DNA of 64,000 bases. Origin: Neurospora tetrasperma FGSC 2508 (lineage: Eukaryota; Ascomycota; Sordariomycetes; Sordariales; Sordariaceae). Position numbers and translations under genes: made by a program. Of this stretch, positions 22,203-35,152 are shown one piece after another. Where the stretch lies: assembly GCF_000213175.1 (NCBI RefSeq), contig NW_009799099.1, positions 764,416-828,415 of the forward strand, given 5' to 3'. The notes under the pieces are model-generated. The model did no database searches and had not been told where the DNA came from. It saw only the letters and a program-made list of their open reading frames with translations. Each line of letters begins with the position of its first letter. The stretch's first letter is position 1.

Positions 22203-25200
22203 ATGCTGTAGGGTAGATGTAGGTAGGTAGGTAGGTAGGTAGGTACCTATAGGGAAAGGTATACAGGTCGTTATTTGAGAGGGGTGGACCTCGTTCACCG
22301 AATAATCATACCTAACCTCTTGGCTTCCCTTTGTTATGAACGTGGAGGTGGGCAAAAAAAAAAGTTTCTTGAAGCAACAAAGCTTTTGTTGCAAGTGCGA
22401 CGACGACAGCTGTGGAAATGGTGAAACTCTGTTGCCTGGGAAGAACTATGAGGGATAGAGTTGACTACTACCCTCTTTGTACTTAACGGCAGTCACTGGA
22501 CTACTACTCGGAGGAGAGACGAATAACCGTTATTATCGAGGTAATAGGAGGGTTCTCTATAACGCGCCGTAAGATGAGAGAGATCTATGTACTTACCTAG
22601 CTGCGGCAATGGCTTGGGAACGACTCACTTGAAAGATGAAATCCTAAAGTCAGGTTCTTATCCGTGGCGGGAGCCGGTATAGGCCGAGTCTCAACGGAGG
22701 AGTGAACAGGCCGAACGTGTGGATCGGGACCTGGAGCACTTGACTCGGGCTATTTCACTTCATCTCCATATGTCTGTTCACCACATGTTCCTATAAGGCT
22801 TCTTTCTCCCTCTGCCCGCTTGCGAGATTCCATCCCGTACACGTCGCCTTGCTGAATGGCTTTTCTCCGCGTCTGAGATTCCTAGGTAACTAACAGTCAA
22901 CGTCATACTTCACTGCGGCTCCCGCCTTGGGTAGGTACCTAGCATTGACACAAGCCTACCTAGAGCTGGTACGGGATCTTCCTAGGTAGAGATAGTAGGA
23001 GGTTACCTAGGGGTAGGTAGGCATTCTCCGTGCTTCGGAATTGAACTTTCTCAAGACGAAGATAGTACATAGATACCATAGATCAAGGCCCAGGCGGGCC
23101 ATTTAAGTCAGGACTACTCACACTAAGCCACGGATATACCTAGGTACCCATCTCCATATCGGATAAGGCCAAGGGAAATACCTAGGTACCCATAAGCGTA
23201 CCCGCTCACCAGGTTGCGACTCTAGACGGAAGTGACGGAAGTGAAGACAGCATCCGCCGTAGGCACTTCCCTAGTTCCCTACTTCCTAGGTAGCTCCAGC
23301 CCATGTGTCGTGCTTACGGCGGCAAGCACAGCTGAACAGGTGAAGGTAAGGCAAGCACGCAGGCAGTTTGGCTTGTGACCTTTTTCGGATTTTTTTCCAG
23401 ACCCTGGCCAGGACCTGGTCGGGACCTGGTCGGGATCTGGTCGGATAGCTAGGGCGGGTAATGGTGAGTTTGAGCGCGATCTCTGATCTGATCAGCTGCT
23501 TGGCGACGGGCGGGTAAGGGTTGGCAACGTTCCTTTTGATTTCCACCCCCGATGGAGAATGCCGAACGGATAGGTAATCAGCGAGAGTGTAGTATGTAGC
23601 CAAACGAACAAATCGGTGTACACAGCATGTATGGGGCATTTGGGTAGGTAGCTATCATCGGGTTCCCTTCCGGAGTAAGGCAATGGGACAGGGACATCTG
23701 CCGGAGGGTCTGACAGGACTGGATGAACGGGATGGAGGTCGAGGTAAAGCCTGCGACTCGAATACCCTAGGTAAGGCTGTGACCATATGCTCTTTTTTTC
23801 CCCCACATTCCGCAACAAGAGTTAATAGAGTAGAGTAACTATTGAGTCAGTAGGAATGTGCGGGTAAACGGCCAAGTTGAAGTGACCGTCAGGACAGCAG
23901 CAGTTCATAAGTGAAATGAACACACAGTCCGATACTTTCCTAGGTATCTTATGTATCCATCCCTTACCTAGACTACCCATCAACCAACATCCGCACGGGT
24001 GTACTACCCACCCAGCCTGGGGTTGAGGGAAATAGTCGAGTGTCAAAGTGTAAGCATTGTAGCTGCAAGTTGGCACGTACGGACGGATAGACATACGTAC
24101 CTCAACCCATCACAGAACCGCATTAACCGCGGTTCCAGCGCTTCAACCCGCTTCTCCCCATTCCCGATGTCATACCAGATGATCAGCCTCATGACATGAC
24201 ACCCGAACCACCTCTACTCTGCAATCGTCGCATGGCTCAATCGAATCGAACCAGTCTGGTCCAGTCGGTCAGCCCGGTTCCAGTCACCAGTGACTCCAGG
24301 CGAATGGAAGTTTTGGCTCCAACCCGTCTCTTGTCCTCCCCCCACACTAAATTGAGGCCCAACGCTCGCCTTTCCTGCTTGCTGTTACTCAGAGCAAAAA
24401 GATGAAGACGGAAGATAATAGCTGATGCAGAGCAGACCGGTCGAGCGCGGTCGCCTTGTGGTTGCCTTTGCCTTGCATGATTGAGCCTTGTCAGTCATGA
24501 AGATCATCCATCCAGATTGCCTTGCTGTGACTTGAAGCCCGTCCTTCAGGACACTACCCCGTTGTTTCGTCTCTCCATTCAGTGTACCTAATCCTCTTTC
24601 ACTCGATTATAGACGAAGTTAATTACTCTGCGCATATTGGAAGAGCTGAATAAAAGGCGCAGGAAGAAACTCTTTTTTTTTGCAATTTCCATCGATCCCA
24701 TCCAATTGTCTCCTTATCACCTGAAACATTTCAACTCCAAGCCCACAGGTGCTGGCCGAGGCCTTGATTCGTGCCGCCGCCGATGTCTTGGAGTTGAGGT
24801 TCCGCACACAGTGCTTGACGTAGGAAAGAGATAGCTTTCTCTTCATGCCGCACATAAGACAGCTATTGTACTAGCTACATGCACACAATGCGCAGATGTT
24901 CACTGTATAAGATGCAGCAGCTGGTCTCTTTGCTTTTTCAGGTGAAGGGTATTGAATGTAAAAGAGAAGAAGGGGATCGTTGTTGCAGAATGAGGAGACA
25001 AATGGGCGGAGCATAAAACAATGGCAGTGTATGGTAAGTAACGGTGAGAGTAGAATGGAGTCTTACTGTAGCCACAAGTCGTCGATAATACCCATCGTCG
25101 TTGATTCTGAAGTTTTCCCCTTTCGACACTATAGATGTCATAACACCACGGCATTTGAGTCTGCGGCTTTTCCTTCCTTTTTCCTTCCCGCCCTTCCCTC

Positions 25201-27592
25201 GAATCCGCCATTTTAATCAACGTAGGGCAGCGCCCAGACTCTATAGGCTGTCTGTCGGCCTTTTCCTGTAATGGATTTCGGAGTCGCGCCCACACACTGT
25301 AGGGTACTGCACACGAAGTCGGGGAATGAGAGCATGAGAACTCGCAAGGTTGACCGGTGAGCTGTGCCGCCAACCGCATGTCGAGTATTTCTTTCTGTTC
25401 GGCAGGTAGCCGAAACTGCCAAGATATTCCTTCAAGAACGGACAGAGATGAATGGTGAGTGAGGAATGGTGACCGCCAAGGCTAGAATGTGCTGAGTATG
25501 CATCCGTTTAAAAAACCTTGGTCCAGTTCAGCCCCATGTTCCTATTCCCACCTCTTGTGCTAAGCGCCCTAAAATATGTGGTTATCCTCGTTGTAGCATA
25601 CTTCCGCGCTTGAACTTCGATAAGGAAGGTCTTTCCCGCCCAATCGGTATAATCATACAGAGAACCGATCAAGACTAGATAACATACCATCATCCGAACG
25701 CTTGACCAAAATGGATTGACCATATTAGTACTTAATCCTTAGAAGAGCTAGCTAGTAAACTCGAAAGAGCGATTCAACGGCGGAGCTCACTATACCAGGC
25801 AAGCTTGCTTGTTTGAGAAGTCTGACGGAGTAGCGTAATAACTGAAACAGGTGTAACAAGCGGCTCTTACACCAGGGCCAGGTATCCTTTGAAGCTCCTT
25901 AGTCTTTACTCTGTTAGAGACAATGGGTTGTCAGTGTTGCGCACCCCACATAAAAGCCAAGTGAGATAATGCAGGCGTAGCGAGGATACTGGGGTGGCAG
26001 TTGATGATGGTCTAGCTCTTGACCTCACTGACGAGTGATGTGACCGGCACATGACGAAGCGTCTATGTCGACGCACACATGTATGGCTAAGTGACACTTG
26101 ACTTGTCACAAATTGATCGGTGTGTTAACCCTGCATCGAGAACCGTGAAAGTTTCATCCTTAAGCTCTCGTTGAATAGTAAGGAAACCGCAAAGACCTGC
26201 GAAAGCGCAGATTCTTGATGGGGAGGTTTCGAGTATAGTCTGATTGGTCGCACCACTCTCCTCGAATGATCGATGAAATCTCGAAAGGCGGACCCGTGGG
26301 AAACAGGACATCATGTTTTGAGGGGCCTTGGATACTTCGATGGTATGACCAACCAGGAAACAGGAAGAGAATGTAAAGTATTGCCTAAAGGAATGGCGGG
26401 GAACGAATAAGTAGGAGCAGGTTGGGGCAATATCCGGCCTTGCTATCCGAACTATAAGTGACTTTATCCGCTGGATTCGGTATAAGCCGACCTTACTGGT
26501 AGGTGCGTCATGAGGGGTGGATGATGTGCTTGCTGAGACAGTATCCTGATGTGTCGACTTGGTGTTGTCTCATATCTTGGAGGTGAAGCCACATGTGGAC
26601 AGTTTGAGCCCGAAGGACTTCTCACTGTACTGATATAGAATAGGTTGATGGGGGGAGCATTGTGAGTCCTTGTCGTAGGCAGGTAATGGAGTTCCCGGTC
26701 AGGTAGCAGAAGTTGGTCTATTGGGCGCTCTTTGCCCGCCTTTCTGCGTGCTACTGGAGGAAGTGTATGCACGCATCCGCTATTATTGTAGTCCAGGCCA
26801 AGAGAAACTCAGTATGTCGACACAAGTAAGCCGGACTATGGACTTTTCCAATCAGGACCGTAGTAAAGTTTTATTGCCATTCGATGCACAGCTCAGAGCC
26901 GGGTAGCTGCAGCGTCCAATGCAATGTGCGGGATCGCGGACTCGGCAAGATAGTGCATCTTGCTTGGGGTAATCTCTCGAGGATGGATGTCCATGTTGCT
27001 GCTGCAAAGAACAGGATGACCACAACCGAGACAAGGCGGGAGACGTCTTCCAGAAAGGGAGCTAGGGTAGTTTCTGATACAGGGTCGAACCTGGGTAGGC
27101 TTACTTCGCTGGCAACATGGGCCGGTCTCTTGTGTGCCCTCGGCCCAACCGCGATATGCTTGGGAGTGCCATGGCACCGATCAAAGGGCGTTGATGGTCC
27201 AACATACCCTCCATCCCAGAGTAGCGGCATCATCACCGGTCAACCACGTCGATCAGCAGACCCCTCTGGAACGGCTTCGGATATGGGATAGGAATGCCAA
27301 ACACCTGCGTAGAAAATGCTACGTCAGGATATGGCGCAAAGTTTGGGCTCTAGCGGTGAGGTGGTGTCTCCGTGTAAGTCATAATCGTTTGTATCTGGAG
27401 ACCTCGAGTGCGTGCAGAGGTTCATAAGTATAAGAACTCCGCTCATCCAACGTCGTGCTTTGTCTGTCCCGTTAGTCTTCAGTCTGACACGATAATCTGA
27501 TCTTACTACCATCCTCCTTACCACTGAGTAAACAACTCGCCATCGACCTCGCAAAATCGATACTATCTTGCCACCAACAAAAGTTTATCATC
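22203..27592. other. Gene desert with CCTAGG-palindrome cluster
   Basis: About 5.4 kb without a supported gene. It starts with a (GTAG)n run at 22220-22244 and has a dense cluster of CCTAGG(TA) palindromes between 22881 and 23946. A run GACCTGGTCGGGACCTGGTCGGGATCTGGTCGG-like threefold repeat is at about 23411-23443. Open frames such as 23286-23639, 24900-25379 and 26871-27236 show no domains and no matching splice signals. Confidence 0.5.
22881..23946. repeat. Cluster of CCTAGG / TACCTAGGTA palindromes
   Basis: Eight CCTAGG hexamers occur at 22881, 22981, 23006, 23139, 23181, 23285, 23766 and 23939, most followed by TA. Two copies of the 15-mer TACCTAGGTACCCAT lie 42 bp apart (23137 and 23179). 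Single copies are scattered elsewhere in the window but nowhere so densely. Confidence 0.8.
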
Positions 27593-27954
27593 ATGACTGG
27601 CCACCAGCCCATCCCTGAAACCTGCGGATGCCCTTTGATCGGCGGTCAGATGCTACAAGTGTTCACTTGCGAAGCTTGTGCCGGCAGTATGCGCCAGTTA
27701 GTATTATCCCATCGGTATTTATCACAGCCCTGGACTCGTTGCTGACGATACTTAGGTGGTGTGGAAGTTGTGTCGATGGCATGGTCTACAGACAGTGCCC
27801 TCACGGCGCACGTTCCACATCGTCATACCCATTAAGCGGTGCCGCTCCTGGTGGCTCTGGAGGCAGTGGTGGATTTAATGATGGGCGCGATGGGAGATGT
27901 GGTCAGCATGGTGGCTGGGCACCAACATCTCATGGACACGGACGCGCCGCCTAG
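27593..27954 (+). CDS. Small Cys/Gly-rich protein, putative metal-binding
   Basis: Two exons, 27593-27696 and 27756-27954, join in frame (GTTAGT donor, GCTGAC branch, TTAG acceptor) to 100 aa. Without splicing the first exon stops soon after the donor. The protein has eight cysteines: C11 and C13 (CGC), C26-x2-C29, C37-x2-C40, C49 and C83, plus several His. The two CxxC pairs straddling the splice site are laid out as in a zinc-ribbon-like knuckle. The C-terminal half is a flexible Gly/Ser tail (GGSGGSGG). There is no signal peptide. No known family recognised; zinc or another metal is inferred from the Cys pattern only. Confidence 0.6.
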
Positions 27955-30550
27955 TGTGATGTGGAGCGAAGGATGCTGAAGGTATCGGGATGCACAAACA
28001 ACAAGTCACGGTTGTGCTGACGTTGGGCTAAAGACAGGAGTACAAGGTTATGTTGTGTTGGGCAAGGTGTTTGGGGGTTGTGCTTTAGTCAGGGTCTTGA
28101 ATGTTTGATATCTTTTTGTTTTCCATTTTCAAGGGTTCAGGGGTTTGGGTGTTTGGTTTCCGGTTTTTGTTTTCCCTCTTTTTCCCTTTCCCCTTTTCTT
28201 CTCTGCAGGTGTCCAGAGGCCGCACAAGACTTTTTTGTTGGCTTCAGATCAGTTGATCTGGCATTTATCTGGCATTGCGCTGCGTCGCGTTGCGTGCGTC
28301 AGGTTGCAGTCTCGGGACTGCAGCGTGGCCACGAAGAAGGAATAGGTCGGAAAGGAATCATTCGCTCAGCTCATTCCGTCTCAACCGAATACTATTTCAA
28401 CCCTCGGTTGGGGCCGAGAAGGTCATCGGATTCTGCTTAGACATGTTACCACCTGTCGTTCTAGATGGCTCAGTGCCACCCATGTCAACGCTGCTGCTAC
28501 CAGCCGCATTCCCGTGCCTTGGTTCATTCCAAGGGGATACGAAATGGTTCATCGGGCCTTGCTGGGTGATCGCGTGAGGAAACGGTACCATGCATGCATA
28601 CCACCATGCAGTTCTTTGATATCGGTTGCTTGCACCACCGGTAGTTTTGCAGGAGATGAAGGGCCAATTTGCTGATAGAGACGGGTAAGATGGATTCGCC
28701 GCCGTTCAAGAACCCAAGGCTAACAGGTTCCAAGGCTCTGTGGTAGAGGTGAAGCTCGAGGAAGCACAAGCTTGTGGGTGGAGAGCCGCTCCTTGTACGA
28801 CCCGGTGGCCAGCTGTGCTCCCGGTGAGATCGGGCATCCACCCGAGTGACCAGCGCTGTGCTGCCCAACACCCGAATCCTCGGTTCGCCTTGTATGGGAA
28901 ACAAAAAGCGTCCAGTCACGCTGTTCCGAGTGCTACCTGAGGTTTGGCCTCACCGCAAGTCCGAAGGTTGAGTTCGGAACGGAAACCGAGCATGTGTGCT
29001 TCTCGAGATGCGGGCCAGCTTGGATTCATCCCAAGTTCGGACATGGGACGAAACCGACAGGTAGCACAGCCATGGCGGGCGACATGACGCAGGTCGCTGA
29101 GAGGAGTTGATCGGGCAAATAAAAGTCCAGTGCGGGAATGGTGCCCTGTGGAAGTTGGTTGTTCATGCTGATAACCGGAAGAATCCGAAGACTTTGGCGG
29201 AATCGGGTACCCGTACCACACTCGGGCACCGAGAAAGGCTCCAACAGGTGGACGTCTGCTGCGAAGACGGGTTCTGAGACGCAAACAGCCGATTATGGAG
29301 TTTGAGATCGGTGGTGACTTGTGTAGAGTGTTCGTCAGGCCGGGGCTCGGTTGCGCAGGGAAAAGGAGAAAAGGAACCTAGACAGGTCAGCCTCCACTCG
29401 TGCTCTCAGGTGTTAATCGATGGCAACTTACAAGAAGACTGTCCACGGACTAAGCAGGACTGTATAGGTTGTCGGTGGTACATAAGCAGGGCCCACTCGC
29501 GCTTAAAGTTGCAGATCCCAGCAGATGTTGACCAACAGAGAGTGAATACTAACTACCTCTAGTAGGCCACTGAACGGATATCGCCGGACGTACAGGACAC
29601 TCTATCACAGGCCAACCTGGGAGGCGGGGGACGGGAAACGGGAAGCAAGGGAAACAACACATCTGGTACTCGGATTTGCCGTAGACCTCACCAATGAGTG
29701 CGAGGTCCGGGGGTGTCAAAGTAGCACATCCAAGACGGATATGGTATGGCTAATGACGGCATCAGATGGAATGGGGCGGGTGTCCTTGTACATGGTGTTT
29801 CGCGGCATCACAAGAGAAACCGAGTGTGTGCGTGCTGGACGACGAGGGGAACAGAGGCCCTGAGAAGGAGGACAATATGCTGACCTTGAGATGGTGCTAT
29901 CACTGGGTCATATAACAGGCGAGGAGGAAAATGGAAGTGCGTTATACGTGGTTTCCTAGTCTTGAGCAAAGAGAAGATGTACATGTATAGTAAATATTCA
30001 TCAATGTCTTGCTGTAGAAGTTGATGCTGAAGTTGTGCTTTGAAGCGAGGAAGGAAAGTTGAAGTTGGGAAACGGAATCGCTTGGGCTTTTCCGTCGCTG
30101 GTTGGTCGAGCATGTGTTAGTGAGTGCCGGTGCCGGCAGGCAATTGCATCCACTTCAACTTGACCCGGACCCCACCGTTTGTCCCTCCACTGCCCTGTGG
30201 GGCAACCTTAAGTCCACTCCACTTCATCCCGTCCGTAGGTCTCTTCGTTGTGTTGCCTGCCCCGCCGCCCTGCCCGTCTTGTCCATGCAGCGCTACTATC
30301 CGCTGCTAGGTATCAATCGGTGCGGTCCAGTGCCGTCCCGCGATCATCAGGGCCTCAGCTCCGTTGTTGACATCAATTTCAATTCGGGCCATTGCGATAT
30401 AACTAGTTCTCCTGTGATCCACATCTCTTCTTCCCATATCGACGCGTTCGTTGTCTGTTACCGACTGCCCAAGTACCGGTGCAGTAGAAGAGTGTCTGTG
30501 GACTATGGAATCATAGCCTCTGTATCCCCGTCGCAGTCGCTACCTCTACC
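27955..30550. other. Intergenic region upstream of lst8
   Basis: No gene is supported. A T/C-rich tract lies at about 28105-28205. The remainder has ordinary composition with short open frames only. CAATTTCAATT and CCGTCG tracts from about 30370 to 30550 probably belong to the lst8 leader. Confidence 0.5.
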
Positions 30551-31698
30551 ATGTCGGTTATCCTTTGCACAGGTATGGCTTGTCTTGTCCCGGTCTACCT
30601 TGCCGACGCAGTAATGCCCCATCCCCTTGATCCAGTTCCTCCCTTCTCCCAAATTGGACCAGCTGCTGACCCTTCGCTTTGCCCTTTACAGCTGGTTACG
30701 ACCACACCATCAGGTTCTGGGAGGCGCTCTCAGGAATCTGCTCGCGCACCATCCAACACCCCGAGTCTCAAGTGAACCGTCTTTGCATATCCCCTGACAA
30801 GCGATACCTCGCCGCTGCCGGCCACCGCGATGTCAAACTCTTTGACATTCGTTCCACAAACCCGCAGGCCCTCATGACCTTCCAGGGCCACACCGGCAAT
30901 GTGACCGGCGTGGCCTTCCACTGCGAGGGCAAGTGGATGGTAACAAGCTCGGAGGACGGAACGGTCAAGATTTGGGAAACCCGCACCGGAACCATCCAGC
31001 GAAGCTACAACCACGGCTCTCCGGCAAACGACGTTGTCATCCACCCTAATCAGGGAGAGATCATCAGCTGCGACCGCGCCGGAAGCATCCGACTGTGGGA
31101 TCTGGCCGAGAACACTTGCTCGCACCAGCTAATCCCCGAGGAGGATGTTTCAGTGACAAGTGTCACGGTTGCCAGTGACGGTACACTTCTTTGTGCGGCC
31201 AACACTGCTGTAAGTTTTCTCTCCACCGAGTCATTCCTTGCTGTATCTTCCCGATACTGACACCTCCTTTCTGTCTGCCAGGGCAATGTATTCGTTTGGC
31301 AACTCATCCAGGCCTATGACCGCACCCAGCTGATTCCCCTCACCCACTTTTCCGCACACAAGGAAAGCATCACACGCATCCTACTCTCGCCCGATGTCAA
31401 GAAGCTCGCAACGTGTAGCGCCGACCATACGGCCAGAATCTGGGAAGTCAGGGAAATGGAACCTGCCACGGCCGATTCGGAACCGCAGGCGTTCCCTCTC
31501 GAGGCCACTCTCAAGGAGCACCAGCGTTGGGTATGGGACTGTGCCTTCAGCGCTGATAGTGCCTACCTGGTAACTGCCTGCAGCGATCATTATGCGCGGC
31601 TATGGGAGTTACACACGCAGCTTGTTATCAGACAGTACAACGGCCATCACCGCGGTATTGTATGCGTCGCTCTCAACGATTATTCCGAAGCTCGCTAG
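30551..31698 (+). CDS. lst8: TOR complex subunit Lst8 (WD40 protein)
   Basis: Lst8 (Pop3/Wat1 in fission yeast) is a seven-bladed beta-propeller that binds the TOR kinase domain in TORC1 and TORC2. Exons are 30551-30572, 30692-31209 and 31282-31698, giving 318 aa, the usual length. The first exon is only 22 nt (MSVILCT plus one base) and joins to GYDHTIRFWEALSG, the invariant family start, so the splice is well supported. WD repeats are plain: CISPDKRYLAAAGHRDVKLFD, AFHCEGKWMVTSSEDGTVKIWE, VIHPNQGEIISCDRAGSIRLWD, KKLATCSADHTARIWE and SAYLVTACSDHYARLWE. The LIPEEDVSVTSVTV segment is also characteristic. Reading the second exon alone would lose the true N-terminus. Confidence 0.95.
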
Positions 31699-32568
31699 TG
31701 GGAACTTTTGGATGAGGCTGAGGAGACGGCGACTATTTGCGACACGGCTGAAGTGTAGGGCGGCTGCGGAAAGATGTCAATTTTTACGTCTCTATGATGG
31801 GCTGTCGATGTAAGAGGAAATGAAGCTGCAAAGTGCAGTGTCATGGCAGGGGCATCTTGTATGTGTTATTTTCCCCGGATATTCTTTTTGAGAGCGACTG
31901 GCGGGTTGTTTAGTAGAATCGGCTATGGCAATGGCGTTTTATGGTTATGCAAGTAATGTTTTTAGAGTGGAAAATCACACAACGACATGAATTCCCAAGT
32001 ACGCCCGCCACGTCTTTTCATAATACGTACTTGGTAGTAGCAATAAGTATTGCTATATACTATATAGACTACACTTCCGTCGGATATAAGAACAATTCAA
32101 GATGAAAGCTCGGCCGAAGTCCCTGACTGAGAAAATCGATTAGGAACATACGAGTCATGATTGGCTTAAAATGTCAAAAGGTGGATCAACTGTATGTGTA
32201 CGCCCCGGCTTGGCGGATTCAAAGTCAACATTGGTTCAAGGGTACTGCCGGCCTGGAGGGTTTTACTAGCGATCCGGAACTTTTGAGGACTTGGGCATCC
32301 CCGAACTCAGAATTGGAATAAAGACAAAAAAAGTTGCATTCACTGAAAATCGCGGGATATTATTGGACAAAAAGGCAGTTAGCGTACCGGTATGTAGTGT
32401 AGTGTATGTACCGCAATCCCCGGATTTGCTGTTTGGGTGGCTCACAAGTGGAAGTGGAATGGCTCCGTAATTCGGACCAAGTGAAGATGGTGTAACCGGC
32501 AACTTCAGTTTTCTCTCCTCTTTTCTTCCTCCAAACAACCAAGTTTCCCTCCTGTACAGTCTGTCACC
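31699..32568. other. Intergenic region between lst8 and aconitase
   Basis: No gene is seen. The first part should hold the lst8 3' UTR. A TACTATATAGACTAC AT-rich patch lies at about 32053-32072. The last 70 bases are pyrimidine-rich and lead into the aconitase ATG. Confidence 0.5.
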
Positions 32569-35152
32569 ATGAGGTCAATTGATCTCGCCAGTCGCTCAGG
32601 CGCTGCCCTGAAGGTAGGCCATTTCCCCCGAGGCTTAACCCTGTACAAAATAAAGGGCTATTTAGTGACTCACCAGCGCTAACAAGTCGTCCTTTCTCGT
32701 AGCGGGCAATTCAAGCCAAGCAGCTCCCCTCGCGCGTCGCATGCGCTTCGGCCCGCTCCTTTTCGTCCACCTCCTCCAACAACACCGGCGTTCTTCCTCC
32801 CAGATATGAGACCCTCTACAACAAGTATTCCGAGGTCCGCCGCGTGCTGGGTTCGCAGCGCCTGACCCTGGCCGAGAAGATCCTCTACTCCCACCTCGAC
32901 AATGTCGAAGAGTCGCTCCTCTCCAACACCAACGGCGGCCGTGACATCCGCGGCAAGGCCAACCTCAAGCTCAAGCCCGACCGTGTGAACATGCAGGATG
33001 CCTCTGCCCAGATGGCTCTCCTGCAGTTCATGACTTGCAACCTCCCCCAGCCCGTTATTCCTGCCAGTATTCACTGCGACCACTTGATTGTTGGATCCAA
33101 GGGTGCCGATGAGGACTTGAAGGCCGGTATTGCCACCAACAACGAGGTTTTCGACTTCCTCGAGTCGGCTGGCAAGAAGTACGGTATTGACTTTTGGCCT
33201 CCCGGTGCTGGTATCATTCACCAGACCGTCCTCGAGAACTACGCTGTCCCCGGTCTCATGATGCTCGGAACCGACAGCCACTCTCCCAACGCTGGTGGTT
33301 TGACTACCATTACTATCGGTGTCGGCGGTGCTGATGCTGTTGAGGCCCTCGTTGGTGCTCCCTGGGAGCTCAAGGCCCCCAAGATCCTCGGTGTTCGCCT
33401 GACTGGCAAGCTCAACGACTGGGTCAGCGCCAAGGATGTTATTCTTCACCTTACCGGCCGTCTTACCGTCCGTGGTGGTACTGGATACATTGTTGAGTAC
33501 TTCGGCCCTGGTCTGGAGAACTTCAGCCTACCAGCGATGGCCACTGCCTGCAATATGGGGTGAGTCCTCTCGAAGCTTTCCCCCTCGCCATTTAGAACGT
33601 ATTGACTGACCCTTGTTGCTACAGTGCTGAGATTGGCGCCACTACCTCCATCTTCCCCTTCACCGAGGCTTCCAGCCGCTACCTCAAGGCCACCAACCGC
33701 GAGCAGGCCGATAAGGACGCCAAGAACTTCGAGAACTTCACCAAGGGCACCGGTCAGGACTCGTTCTTCAAGTTCAAGGCCGACGAGGGCGCCCAGTACG
33801 ACGAGTTGATCGAGATCGACCTTTCCAAGCTCGAGCCCCATATCAACGGCCCCTTCACTCCCGATCTTTCCATCCCTCTTTCCGAGTTCAAGAAGACTGT
33901 CCAGGAGCAAAAGTGGCCTGAGAAGCTTTCTGCTGGTCTGATTGGTAGCTGCACTAACAGCTCCTATGAGGACATGACCCGTTGCGAGAGCATTGTCAAG
34001 GCCGCCGAGCAGGCTGGTATCAAGCCCGCTGCCGACTTCTACATTACCCCCGGTTCCGAGGGCATCCGTGCCACTCTTGAGAGAGACAACACCCTTCAGA
34101 CTTTCGAGAAGGCTGGTGGTATTGTCCTCTCTAACGCCTGCGGTCCCTGCATCGGCCAGTGGAAGCGCCAGGATAATATCCCCAAGGGCACTCCCAACGC
34201 CATCCTTACCTCCTACAACAGAAACTTCCGCGGTCGCAACGACGGTAACCTCGAGACCATGAACTTCCTCGCTTCGCCCGAAATCGTCACCGCCATGGCC
34301 TACGCCGGTTCCACCACCTTCAACCCCATCACCGACAGCCTGACCACCCCCGACGGCAAGGAATTCAAGTTCCCCGCGCCCAAGGGTCTCGAGGGTCCCG
34401 AAACCCCCTTCGAAGCCGGCCGCGAGGTCTTCCAAGTCCAGTCGGGATCCCCCAACCCCAACGTTGAAGTCGCCATCTCGCCCTCCTCTGAGCGTCTCGC
34501 CCTCCTCGAGCCCTTCGAGCCTTTCCCCGATTCGGACCTCTCCGGCCTGCGCGTGCTCGTCAAGGTCACCGGCAAGTGCACAACCGACACTATCTCCGCC
34601 GCCGGCCCCTGGCTCAAGTACAAGGGCCACCTGCCCAACATCTCGGAGAACACGCTCAACACGGCCGTCAACGCCGCCACGGGCGAGGTCAACGTCGCCT
34701 ACGACCTCGACGGCTCCAAGCACACCATTCCCGACTTGGCCAAGCAGTGGAAGCAGCGCAACCAGCCCTGGCTCGTCGTCGCCGAGCACAACTACGGCGA
34801 GGGCTCCGCGCGCGAGCACGCTGCCCTTCAGCCCCGTTACCTGGGCGCCCGCATCATCGTCACCAAGTCCTTTGCCAGAATCCACGAGACCAACCTCAAG
34901 AAGCAGGGTGTCGTGCCTTTGACGTTCGCCAACGAGCAGGATTACGATCTGATTGATGCTGGCGATGAGGTGGCTACTGTCGGTCTGTACGAGATGCTCA
35001 AGAACGGTGGCCAGGGCGAGGTTTCCCTCCGGGTTACCAAGAAGGACACTGGCAAGGTGGTGGAGATCAAGACCAAGCATGCGGTTTCCAAGGACCAGGC
35101 TGGCTTTATTCTGGCCGGTAGCGCGCTGAACTTGCTCGCCAAGGGTAACTAA
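32569..35152 (+). CDS. aco1: Aconitate hydratase, mitochondrial
   Basis: Aconitase isomerises citrate to isocitrate in the TCA cycle, using a [4Fe-4S] cluster. Exons are 32569-32613, 32703-33559 and 33625-35152, total 809 aa. The first 40 residues are Arg/Ser/Ala-rich without acids beyond one Asp (RSIDLASRSGAALKRAIQAKQ), a mitochondrial presequence. Cluster ligands are C410 (GSCTNSSYED), C473 and C476 (NACGPCIGQ), with the same 63- and 3-residue spacing as in the pig enzyme. The substrate-site Ser is in YGEGSAREH near residue 695. GTDSHSPNAGG and the C-terminal swivel domain (ARIIVTKSFARIHETNLKKQG) are intact. Codon use is strongly biased to C-ending codons, fitting high expression. The 673-codon antisense open frame is a by-product of that bias. 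Confidence 0.97.

Noticed and set aside
24900-25379. 159-codon minus-strand open frame
   Set aside because: No domain, no codon bias and no upstream splice structure. Probably chance in a gene desert.
27080-27100. GGTCGAACCTGG resembling a tRNA T-arm
   Set aside because: No matching acceptor stem or A-box at the right distance.
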